A stretch of 64,000 nucleotides of DNA, taken from assembly GCA_964450405.1 (NCBI GenBank), contig CAYVCQ010000004.1, positions 186,001-250,000 of the forward strand, given 5' to 3'. Origin of the DNA: WRGT01 sp964450405 (GTDB lineage Bacteria; Spirochaetota; UBA4802; UBA5550). Made by a program: the position numbers and the translations under genes. A model generated the notes under the pieces. That model was given only the letters and a program-made list of their open reading frames with translations, had not been told where the DNA came from and did not search any database. Within the stretch, counting starts at the first letter, position 1, and each line of letters begins with the position of its first letter. Shown here in pieces: positions 34,010-42,218 of the stretch.

Positions 34010-35701
34010 TTATTTTTTTGCAAGCTCTTCAGCCTTAAGTTCTTTGCGGAGAATTTTTCCAACGGCACTTTTCGGCAGAGTCTTACGAAATTCCACTTCT
34101 TTCGGCAATTTAAATTTAGCCATGTGATCTTTGCAGAAATCAATAATCTCATCGGGTGTGCATGTTACTCCTTCACGAAGTACAATGAAAACTTTTATCG
34201 CTTCACCCCAGGTTTCATGAGGCACACCGATTGAACAGGCCTCACTTACCTTCGGATGCAGATACAGAACCTCATCGACTTCTCTGGGATAAATATTATA
34301 TCCGCCGGAAATAACCATATCTTTCAGCCGGTCAATTATCGAAAAGTAACCATCCTCATCCATTACGGCTATATCACCGGTATGAAGCCATCCATCGCGA
34401 AGTGCAATTGCTGTCTCTCCATCCATACCCTTATATCCCCGCATGACCTGAGGACCTCGAACTATCAGTTCACCACTTGTTCCCTGCGGAACATCTGTAA
34501 CACCATCAGTAATATCTACAATACGACATTCAGTGTTTGGCAGCGGAAGGCCGACACTACCTGGTTTTGTTTTGCCTTTCACAAGAGGATTGATATGGGA
34601 AACAGGTGAAGACTCAGTCATCCCGAATCCCTCACAGATAGCCACACCTGCTTTTTCTTCAAATTTCCTTATAACTTCAACAGGAAGCGATGCACTTCCG
34701 GAAAAACATCCTGCAATATCTTTCAGCTCAAGTTTGTTGATATGCGGATGATTTAAAAGTCCAATATACATAGTTGGTACCATTGGTAAAAATGTAGGTT
34801 TAAATTTCATAAATGCTTCAAAGAGCTGTTCCGGCTGAGGCTTTGGTATGAGAATATTTCCCCATCCCATGTAGACCCCGTAGTTCATCGATATAGTCAG
34901 ACCGAAAACATGAAAAAAAGGCAATGCACCCAACATTGTCTCTTCACCTTTTTTCAGATGCGGAAACCATGCTGCGACCTGCTGGAGATTTACACAAAGA
35001 TTGCTGTGAGTAAGAATAACTCCTTTCGAAACACCTGTTGTCCCTCCAGTATACTGATACTGCGCGATGTCGTTGAATAAAACCTTAACATCCGGAGGAG
35101 TTGAATCTGAATTTTTTATTACATCCTTAAACCGGTAGATTTCCTCTGCAGCCATTACATCTGCGGCGAGTCCTTTTTTCTTTGCTACTAGAGGGAAAAG
35201 GAGACTTTTAGGAAAAGGGAGGTACTCACCGATTGAAGCAACTATGATCTGTTTTATAGATGTCTGCGGTCTGATATTAATCATTCTATTTGCAAGAAGG
35301 TCGATAGTAATAAGAAGTTTTGATTCCGAGTCTTTAAATTGATGTAGTAGTTCTTTATCTGTATATAAAGGATTGTTCATAACAGCAATCGCTCCAATAC
35401 GTAATACTGCATAATATGCAACTACGCATTGTATTGTATTTGGTAAAACCAGAGCAACGCTGTCCCCTTTTTTAATATCAAATTTATTCAACGCTGCTGC
35501 ACAACGGTCAACCATTTCGTCAAGTTTTTTGAAAGTCAAAATATAACCGAGAAAATTCAGAGCCATGTCATCGGGAAAATCATTTGCTGATCGGCGAAGG
35601 ATTTCTCCAAGAGGAATCTCCTCGAATTTCATTTCGGCCGGCACTCCCGGTGCGTATGCCTTTAACCATGGTTTCTCATTATAATTACTTTTTGTTTCCA
35701 T
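34010..35701 (-). CDS. fadD: Long-chain fatty acid--CoA ligase (AMP-forming)
   Basis: A 563-residue member of the acyl-adenylate family. The P-loop YQYTGGTTGVSKGVILTHSN, GFGMTESSPV (A5), GWLHTGDIAVMDEDGYFSII (A7/A8) and the C-terminal Lys in PKSAVGKILRKEL are all present. It activates long-chain fatty acids to acyl-CoA using ATP, for degradation or lipid synthesis. No other beta-oxidation genes are adjacent. Which chain length it prefers cannot be told. Confidence 0.93.
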   Translation of the reverse strand: METKSNYNEKPWLKAYAPGVPAEMKFEEIPLGEILRRSANDFPDDMALNFLGYILTFKKLDEMVDRCAAALNKFDIKKGDSVALVLPNTIQCVVAYYAVLRIGAIAVMNNPLYTDKELLHQFKDSESKLLITIDLLANRMINIRPQTSIKQIIVASIGEYLPFPKSLLFPLVAKKKGLAADVMAAEEIYRFKDVIKNSDSTPPDVKVLFNDIAQYQYTGGTTGVSKGVILTHSNLCVNLQQVAAWFPHLKKGEETMLGALPFFHVFGLTISMNYGVYMGWGNILIPKPQPEQLFEAFMKFKPTFLPMVPTMYIGLLNHPHINKLELKDIAGCFSGSASLPVEVIRKFEEKAGVAICEGFGMTESSPVSHINPLVKGKTKPGSVGLPLPNTECRIVDITDGVTDVPQGTSGELIVRGPQVMRGYKGMDGETAIALRDGWLHTGDIAVMDEDGYFSIIDRLKDMVISGGYNIYPREVDEVLYLHPKVSEACSIGVPHETWGEAIKVFIVLREGVTCTPDEIIDFCKDHMAKFKLPKEVEFRKTLPKSAVGKILRKELKAEELAKK

Positions 35702-36131
35702 GTTTTATCACTCTCCCAATATTATTATTTATGACAGAAGATAGAATTGAATTATAAAAATATCTATCAACAGTTATAAGATAATGTCAATAATATTTCA
35801 CTATATTGGAGCATATTTTATTTACAAATTACAATGTTATGAGTTTGTAATTAAGGAATAAAGATTGTAAGGATGAGTTTAATGGAATTATTACATGGGC
35901 ATGTTTGAATAATCGTTTTACAATTAAAATTTCATTTGTATATATCATCCGGATTGATAATGAACACTTGTTAGAAATTGATTTAAAAGAAGTTAAAATT
36001 TATTTGCTAAAAAATTATTTAAAGATTATGTTAGAAATTATGCAAGGTAACATATTTTGCATATTAGGGTGTTTAACTATCACTGGTAACATTACAAATC
36101 TAAAAAAAAACTTTAGACAAGGAGATTCATT
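35702..36131. other. 430-base AT-rich gap, no gene seen
   Basis: Between divergent genes. A 76-codon frame from 35905 has no ribosome-binding site and an AT-driven composition. The last 20 bases hold the GACAAGGAG site of the next gene. I see no structured RNA. Confidence 0.5.
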
Positions 36132-37283
36132 TTGAAATTCGAATCCAGAATAACAAGAAGACGCCTTATTGAAATTGGAGGTACCGGTATCGCTGCCGGA
36201 AGTGCCATTAACCTGCTTACTGCATGCAGCGGAATAGTTCGGAAAGATCTGAACTCCGGAAATAAGAATGATCAAAATAAATATGGAATATCCGATGATA
36301 TTTTTGAGATACTAAAATATGCATCTCTTGCACCCAGCGGCCACAATATGCAGCCATGGTCTGTTAAGATAAAATCTCCCGATGAGTTTATCATCGGCAC
36401 AGATAAAGATCGGTGGCTCCCTGCCGTGGATTCTGAAAACAGGGAGGCCATGCTTTCAATCGGAGCATTTGTTGAAAATTTTTCTTCCGCAGCAGCTTCA
36501 TTCGGATATGAATCACTTGTTCGGATCACAGCTAAAAGTTCTTTTGGTTCTGACCTGGTTAATATTAAATTAAAAAAAACAAAAACAGAAGGTTTTGATT
36601 TAAAAAAAATATCAGGACGACGAACAGTCAAGAAAGGTTATTTTCCTGATGAACTTAAGATTGATGATGTTAAAAAAATATCAGGAATAAGCCCTGGTCA
36701 GATATTTTATTTTCCCCGGAGTTCTGAACATACAAAATGTCTGGCAGACTGGACAATTGAATCTTATTCTTATCAGTCTATTAGAGATGATGCTCAGCAG
36801 GAACTTGCAGATTGTATCCGATTTAAAAAAGATGACGCAGAAAAGTTCAGATATGGCCTAACTCCGGAAGGAATGGAGATTCAGGGAATTGCCGGATGGT
36901 ATGTAAGAAATTTTATGAACAGCGAAGATGCCATGACGAAGAGTTTCAGGGAACAGGGAATTGATATATATTCTAAATATGCAGGTGAAGGAGCCGGTTG
37001 GATCATTATAACCAGTAAAGGGGAAAGTGTTGCTGACTTAATCGAAACAGGGAGAATTTTTCAGCGGCTGGCTCTTTCAGTAAGAGATATGAGAATAGCG
37101 CTTCATCCTATGACTCAGATTCTCGAAGAAAAAAAATGGAAAGATCAGATGACAGCCATGCATAGGCCCGGAATTATTCCGCAATTTATTATTAGAGTTG
37201 GATATCTTAAGTCATATCCCGATCCCGTTTCTCTTAGAAGACCTGTTGACTGGTTTATAAAGAGTACTTATTCAAAAAGTTGA
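36132..37283 (+). CDS. Exported nitroreductase-family flavoprotein (Acg-like), Tat/lipoprotein signal
   Basis: A 383-residue protein starting at TTG (36132) behind AAGGAG. The N-terminus has a twin-arginine pattern (ITRRRLIEIGGTGIAAGSAI) ending in LLTACSG, which reads as a lipobox, so it may be folded with cofactor, exported by Tat and lipid-anchored. The mature part begins FEILKYASLAPSGHNMQPW, the FMN-binding start of nitroreductases, and the length matches the Acg family of large nitroreductase-like proteins. Substrate unknown. The DUF362 ferredoxin protein starts 95 bases downstream, so electrons could come from there. Confidence 0.82.
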   Translation: MKFESRITRRRLIEIGGTGIAAGSAINLLTACSGIVRKDLNSGNKNDQNKYGISDDIFEILKYASLAPSGHNMQPWSVKIKSPDEFIIGTDKDRWLPAVDSENREAMLSIGAFVENFSSAAASFGYESLVRITAKSSFGSDLVNIKLKKTKTEGFDLKKISGRRTVKKGYFPDELKIDDVKKISGISPGQIFYFPRSSEHTKCLADWTIESYSYQSIRDDAQQELADCIRFKKDDAEKFRYGLTPEGMEIQGIAGWYVRNFMNSEDAMTKSFREQGIDIYSKYAGEGAGWIIITSKGESVADLIETGRIFQRLALSVRDMRIALHPMTQILEEKKWKDQMTAMHRPGIIPQFIIRVGYLKSYPDPVSLRRPVDWFIKSTYSKS

Positions 37284-37378
37284 AAAAAATTATTCACAGA
37301 ATCGATTAAAATAGAGCATTATTTTTTTACTTTCCCCATCCCTCTTTATAATTTGTATTTTATAAAGAGGGATCAGTT

Positions 37379-38680
37379 ATGAAGATATCGAGATTAAATT
37401 TCGTAAAAATTCTTTTGTCTGCATCTGTTTCTATATTGATGATTCTTTATCTTCTATTCCGATTAAAGAGAAATTATACTTCAGCCTTAGAATCCATAAA
37501 ATCTGCAAGGAGGAAATCCTCCATGAAATCAAATACTGATATTGTATCGATAAGAAAATGCAGTTCCTATGAATCAGAAGAAATTTACAACTCTGTAAAA
37601 GCAGGTCTTGATGATATAGGTTTCACCATCAAGGATGAAAGCTCAATACTGATTAAACCAAACATCCTTGCTCAGAATACACCCGATCAATGCGCCACTA
37701 CCCACCCGGCTGTTATTGATGCGGTATGCCGTATCTTTACAGAACACAAATGCAGAATTACAATTGGCGAATCATCTGCATTCTATCAGGGCGGAGGTAC
37801 ACGTCAAGGTTTTGTTACAAGCGGAATAGCAGCCGTCGCGGAGAAATGGGAAGCCGGACTTCTTCCATTTGAAGCGACAAGGCTTCGAAAAATTTCAAGC
37901 GGAAAAGCTCTTAATCCTTTCTATATTACAGAAGCTGTTTTCACACATGACCTTGTAGTAAATGTTCCTAAGATGAAAGTTCACCGCCTTGCACGATATA
38001 CCGGTGCAATAAAAAATATATACGGATGCATACCTGGCGGCACCAAACAAATGTATCATAAGCTTTTCCAGAACCGGCCGGATTATAAGGAGTTCTGGGG
38101 GATACCGCTTGTAGACGTTTATGAAGCCGTAAAGCCTGGTTTGAATATTCTTGATGCAGTTTACGGACTTGATGAAGATGGCCCCGCTGCAAATGGAGAA
38201 CCTAAATTCACGGGTCTTATTCTTGTATCCAAAAATGCTGCAGCACTTGATGTTACTTCCTGCAGAATAATGAATTTTGAACCACAGTGGATTCCTGCAG
38301 TGCGTGAAGCACTAAAACGGGGTTTAGTTTCAGAAGATAAGATTCGTACTTTAGGAGAAATTCCGGATATACCATACGTTAAACTTCCGGACGAAAAACC
38401 GGCAACAGGTGTTTCAAAAAAAATTGATTCATACCTTTTTGATTCACTTATAGTAGAACCGAAAATTGATGATGATGAATGTACAAAATGCGGAATATGC
38501 ATAAATGAGTGCGCAGTCTCTGCCATTAAAACAGGTGGTAATGGATACCCTGAGTTTAATCAGAGTGAATGCATCCGTTGTTACTGCTGCAGCGAGTATT
38601 GTCCGCATAAGGCAATTTATCTCCATGGAACTATTGTGAATCATATAATACGCGGAGCGCGATGCTTGTTGAAGTTATGA
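37379..38680 (+). CDS. DUF362 domain protein with 2x[4Fe-4S] ferredoxin module
   Basis: A 433-residue protein. One N-terminal hydrophobic helix (~10-27) is followed by a DUF362 domain (~50-340; IRKCSSYESEEIYNSVKAGL, SILIKPNILA, VVNVPKMKVHRLARYTGAIK). A C-terminal ferredoxin has two cysteine clusters, CTKCGICINEC and CIRCYCCSEYC. DUF362 proteins are thought to work in anaerobic redox metabolism, but the reaction is unknown. AGAGGG precedes the ATG. Context: next to an exported nitroreductase, suggesting an envelope redox pair. Confidence 0.85.
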   Translation: MKISRLNFVKILLSASVSILMILYLLFRLKRNYTSALESIKSARRKSSMKSNTDIVSIRKCSSYESEEIYNSVKAGLDDIGFTIKDESSILIKPNILAQNTPDQCATTHPAVIDAVCRIFTEHKCRITIGESSAFYQGGGTRQGFVTSGIAAVAEKWEAGLLPFEATRLRKISSGKALNPFYITEAVFTHDLVVNVPKMKVHRLARYTGAIKNIYGCIPGGTKQMYHKLFQNRPDYKEFWGIPLVDVYEAVKPGLNILDAVYGLDEDGPAANGEPKFTGLILVSKNAAALDVTSCRIMNFEPQWIPAVREALKRGLVSEDKIRTLGEIPDIPYVKLPDEKPATGVSKKIDSYLFDSLIVEPKIDDDECTKCGICINECAVSAIKTGGNGYPEFNQSECIRCYCCSEYCPHKAIYLHGTIVNHIIRGARCLLKL

Positions 38681-38791
38681 TAAAAATTATTAATCGATCA
38701 TTAAGATATACTTGATCTTTCCCTCTGTTTCTGTTAATGTGTCGAATCAGCAGCCGTTGAGAAAAAATAATTTTAAATACCGGATCCGCAT

Positions 38792-39719
38792 ATGAAAAAG
38801 AAAACAATCATAGTTCTTTCTATAATAACATCAGTGATATTGCTTATCGGTTTCTGCTCATATTCATGTATCTATTATATAAAGAATTCTGTAGAAAATA
38901 TGGAGATCGTTCTTGAAGATCTCGACAACGGATTAAAAAAACAATTAACACAGGAAGGCATGAACACATTTCCAAAATTTTCTGCTGACGGGAATTCTAT
39001 TTATTACCTGAGCAACACCTCAAAGGATAGTGAAAACAGAAAAATGAGGCTCAACATATTATCGCTTAAGGATGGAAAATCTTCAGTCCTGGCAGAAGAA
39101 AAAACAGGAATGAGACTCACTTCATCGGTTTCACCCGAAGGAAAGATTGTATGCTATCTGGAAAAAAACGGCAAGACAGATATATTTCTTTTTTCTACTT
39201 CTGATAAATCAGTGTATCTGCTTACGTCTGATGGCGTAAAAAAATCAGATGCAATTTTTTCACCGGATTACAAATGGGTTTCATATATTTCTGAAGATTC
39301 AGACTCAAAAAAAAAATGTGTGGATAGTCCCGTCGAAAGGAGGAGAAAGAAAGAGAATAAGTGCAAACAATAGTATGCTGGGAGATGTACAATACTATAC
39401 ATGGACAAGAGATTCCGGACATATTGCGTATATTAGTTTTCTGTCACTTATAATCACTCCGGTAAATGGGAGAACCTATGAGAAAATTGATCTTACCGGT
39501 ATGAACAATTTCAAAAGCATTCTTTCCGATCCGGAAGACCCGGATAAATTTTTGGTCTGTGCCCGTGACGCCAGCGGTGATATATCTTTTTTCTTTTATA
39601 TTGTTTCCAGGAAAGATACAGGTGTAAAAATTTTAAAGAAGGGATTGTCATTCTGGGAATTCAGTTACGACATTTCACCAGACGGGAAGTATTTAGTGTA
39701 TTCGTCTAAGGTGAACTAA
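38792..39719 (+). pseudogene. TolB-like beta-propeller lipoprotein/membrane protein, frame disrupted at an A10 tract
   Basis: One protein is spread over two frames. The first frame (from 38792) gives a membrane anchor and propeller-like repeats (FPKFSADGNSIYYLSN, SVSPEGKIVCYLEKNG, FSPDYKWVSYISED) and then, after ten A at 39307-39316, falls into a stop at 39371-39373. The second frame continues the same fold after the tract (NVWIVPSKGGERKRISANN ... DISPDGKYLVYSSKVN). Nine A would join them as SKKNVW. It may be a true frameshift, a base-call error, a phase-variable tract or a slippage site. Intact length would be about 308 residues. Confidence 0.8.
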
Positions 39720-39810
39720 CGCGTTTCAGGAATTTTTTATTCGAATAAAATACTATTATTTACATCAGAAAGTCTTAATCAAATTCACAGATATAATAAA
39801 AATTTCTAAA

Positions 39811-41025
39811 TTATAATCCAAGAGTACTACTTATAACATTATAAGATTCTTTTGGCTGATAGCTGCTATCAAAAAGCAATCCTGCATCATATCCGGTGAA
39901 ATATCCCGGGATCCATGAATACTTATCACTTACTCCCCATGTTAAAAAAGCTGTTACTATATTCGGATATTTTACCGCAAGAAGTGCCAGCTTATTATAT
40001 AGTACTGCCTGATTTGTAAGTTTTACAGCATTAACAGGTGTTTTAATACGTATATCAACCTCTGTAAAATGGACTTCAAGCCCCAATGCCCCATATCTAA
40101 TAATATCGTTCTCTATCATTGTAAAATCAGGAGGGTACTCTGTATCAAGATGAAGCTGCATACCTACACCATGAATAGGAACTCCGCTATTTTTCCAGTT
40201 TTGTATGTATGTATAGAGAAGGTCCGCCTGAAGCTGATTCCAGTACTTCATCTGTACATCAGTCAGTCCCGATCCGGCAGGATTGCTGCCGTAATTATTA
40301 TTGTCATTAAGAAAAAGCTGAGCATCGGGATCTGCGGCATGTGCAAACTCAAATGCTTTTTTAATTAAAGTATCATCTGAGCTGTTATCGCACCAGATTG
40401 AATAATCTCCGCCTAAAAGTGGTTTATCATTATGACGCAGTCCTGGAGTGCCGGAACCGGTGTCACCTTCCTGAGCAGTAATTATTTCATTAGCAACATC
40501 CCAGGCAAAAATCTTTCCTTTATAACGTCCAACAAGAGAATCTATATGTGTCTTCAATACCAATTCTAAAGCAGAATAACTCTTTGCTGTCACCCAGGCG
40601 GGTATCTGCATATGCCATAACAGTACATGGCCGCGAACTGCCATACCGTGAGCAGATGCAAAATTAACTATTTGATCAGAATCAGTATAAGTGAATGTAC
40701 CTTCCGAAGGCTGAATTAAATCCCATTTCATATGATTTTCCGAAACAACACAGTTGAAATAACTCTTTAATGTACTGGAATAATCTGTTTCATTAAGATA
40801 AGCCGGACCTACCGCAGCACCAAATTTTAACATCTGTGTACTCTCTGCAGAATTATCTTTTTTGCAGCCGGCGTAGTTAAAAATCAGCAGTGATAATATG
40901 ATTGAGATAGATATCCATTTGCAATTCATTGGAAATACAGATATGTGAATTGCAGGTTTGTATAAGCTGTAATTAAGATTAATTTTTGAGAACAATCCTT
41001 TTATTATTAGAACTACAGCATTCAT
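39811..41025 (-). CDS. GH10 endo-1,4-beta-xylanase, secreted
   Basis: A 404-residue glycoside hydrolase family 10 protein. The barrel contains SENHMKWDLIQPSEGTFTY, GHVLLWHMQIPAW, the acid/base Glu in WDVANEII and the nucleophile Glu in VHFTEVDIRI; TWGVSDKYSWIPG closes the fold. It cuts internal xylan bonds outside the cell. The N-terminus reads as a long segment and then a hydrophobic stretch ending FNYAGCKKD, a probable lipobox. The start at 41025 has AAAGAGG; the inner Met33 would give a more usual signal peptide but has no site. No other xylan genes are near. Confidence 0.92.
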   Translation of the reverse strand: MNAVVLIIKGLFSKINLNYSLYKPAIHISVFPMNCKWISISIILSLLIFNYAGCKKDNSAESTQMLKFGAAVGPAYLNETDYSSTLKSYFNCVVSENHMKWDLIQPSEGTFTYTDSDQIVNFASAHGMAVRGHVLLWHMQIPAWVTAKSYSALELVLKTHIDSLVGRYKGKIFAWDVANEIITAQEGDTGSGTPGLRHNDKPLLGGDYSIWCDNSSDDTLIKKAFEFAHAADPDAQLFLNDNNNYGSNPAGSGLTDVQMKYWNQLQADLLYTYIQNWKNSGVPIHGVGMQLHLDTEYPPDFTMIENDIIRYGALGLEVHFTEVDIRIKTPVNAVKLTNQAVLYNKLALLAVKYPNIVTAFLTWGVSDKYSWIPGYFTGYDAGLLFDSSYQPKESYNVISSTLGL

Positions 41026-41283
41026 TAAAAACCTCTTTAAATTTCTTTAAACTGCATTGAAGAGCATTCTTTCAATACAAATATATATGTCAATAATATT
41101 AGTCTAAAAAATCAATGTATGATTTTATAAAAAAATGCTCATCCATTTTAATGCGTTTTCAAAAAAATTCAATTTCATGAATAGCAAAATAATCAATTAT
41201 ATTGAATTATTGAAAAAGAGTTGCACTTAGTTTTTATTTAAAATCATCATATTAGTCATTATCCGAATTGATATGGAGATTGT

Positions 41284-42213
41284 GTGAAAAGATGTTCAAT
41301 TAAAAAACTAACAGTTCTTATGATAATACTTCTCTTATCAATTTTTACTGTTCCCGATATAAAAACGCTTAGTGCCGCTGAACGCCGGAATGCTGATCCA
41401 ATTATCCGGATTGCTTCATTCAATATGCAGATTTTCGGTAAGACAAAGCTCGGTAGACCCAAGACACTACTCATACTTGCAAAGATTGCCGCAAATTTTG
41501 ACATCATAGCTTTGCAGGAGGTTGGTTCAAATAAATCCTCCACCTCTGATGAAAACTGCAATGCGATAATGGATACCTATATAGCCGAAATTAACGGGCT
41601 AAGTGGTAAAAATATTTATTCATATATCCGTGGAAATCAGTATGCAATTATTTACAGAAACGATAAATTTACAGTGAATGAATACTCTCTTTATTCCGGT
41701 GAAGAAACTTTTTCATATACTCCTTTGATTGCAAACTTTGAAACAATCACCGGAGAGAGTAACTTCGACTTTTCAATAATTACAATACACACGTCACCCA
41801 AATTGGCTGAAAATGAAATAACTGCCTTAAAAACTGTCATGGAAGAAACAAAGGAGTTATATTCTGAACCTGATGTAATATGTCTTGGAGATTACAATGC
41901 CGATGGTTCATATTATAATGAAGGAGAAGCTGATGAAGAATCACTTGCCGGTTTTGATAAAGATCTATACATAACCGGCATACCAAACTCCTTCGATACA
42001 ACAGTTGCCGCATCGAACAATACCTACGACCGCATACAGATGACAAAAAATCTTGATACTGATTACACTGGAAATTCCGGTGTTTTTCTTTTCGGAGAGG
42101 TTTATGACATCACCGGATGTGAAGGTGGAAAAACAACAGCTGGAACAGAGAATGCAATCTCTGATCATTATCCGGTATGGTGTGAGTATTTTACTAACCG
42201 TGATACAGATTAA
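41284..42213 (+). CDS. Secreted endonuclease/exonuclease/phosphatase (DNase I-like)
   Basis: A 309-residue protein starting at GTG (41284) behind GGAG. A signal peptide (KKLTVLMIILLLSIFTVPDI) precedes an EEP fold: IRIASFNMQIFG, IALQEVGS (catalytic Glu), GDYNADGSYY and ISDHYPVWCEY (catalytic His). It resembles secreted deoxyribonucleases, so nucleic acid scavenging is likely, but phosphodiesterase or lipid substrates are possible for this fold. It converges on sbcC, with stops 5 bases apart. Confidence 0.85.
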   Translation: MKRCSIKKLTVLMIILLLSIFTVPDIKTLSAAERRNADPIIRIASFNMQIFGKTKLGRPKTLLILAKIAANFDIIALQEVGSNKSSTSDENCNAIMDTYIAEINGLSGKNIYSYIRGNQYAIIYRNDKFTVNEYSLYSGEETFSYTPLIANFETITGESNFDFSIITIHTSPKLAENEITALKTVMEETKELYSEPDVICLGDYNADGSYYNEGEADEESLAGFDKDLYITGIPNSFDTTVAASNNTYDRIQMTKNLDTDYTGNSGVFLFGEVYDITGCEGGKTTAGTENAISDHYPVWCEYFTNRDTD

Positions 42214-42218
42214 AAGAA

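Noticed and set aside
35905..36135. 76-codon frame upstream of the exported nitroreductase
   Set aside because: It ends within the start region of the real gene, has no site, and reads as low-complexity AT-rich sequence.
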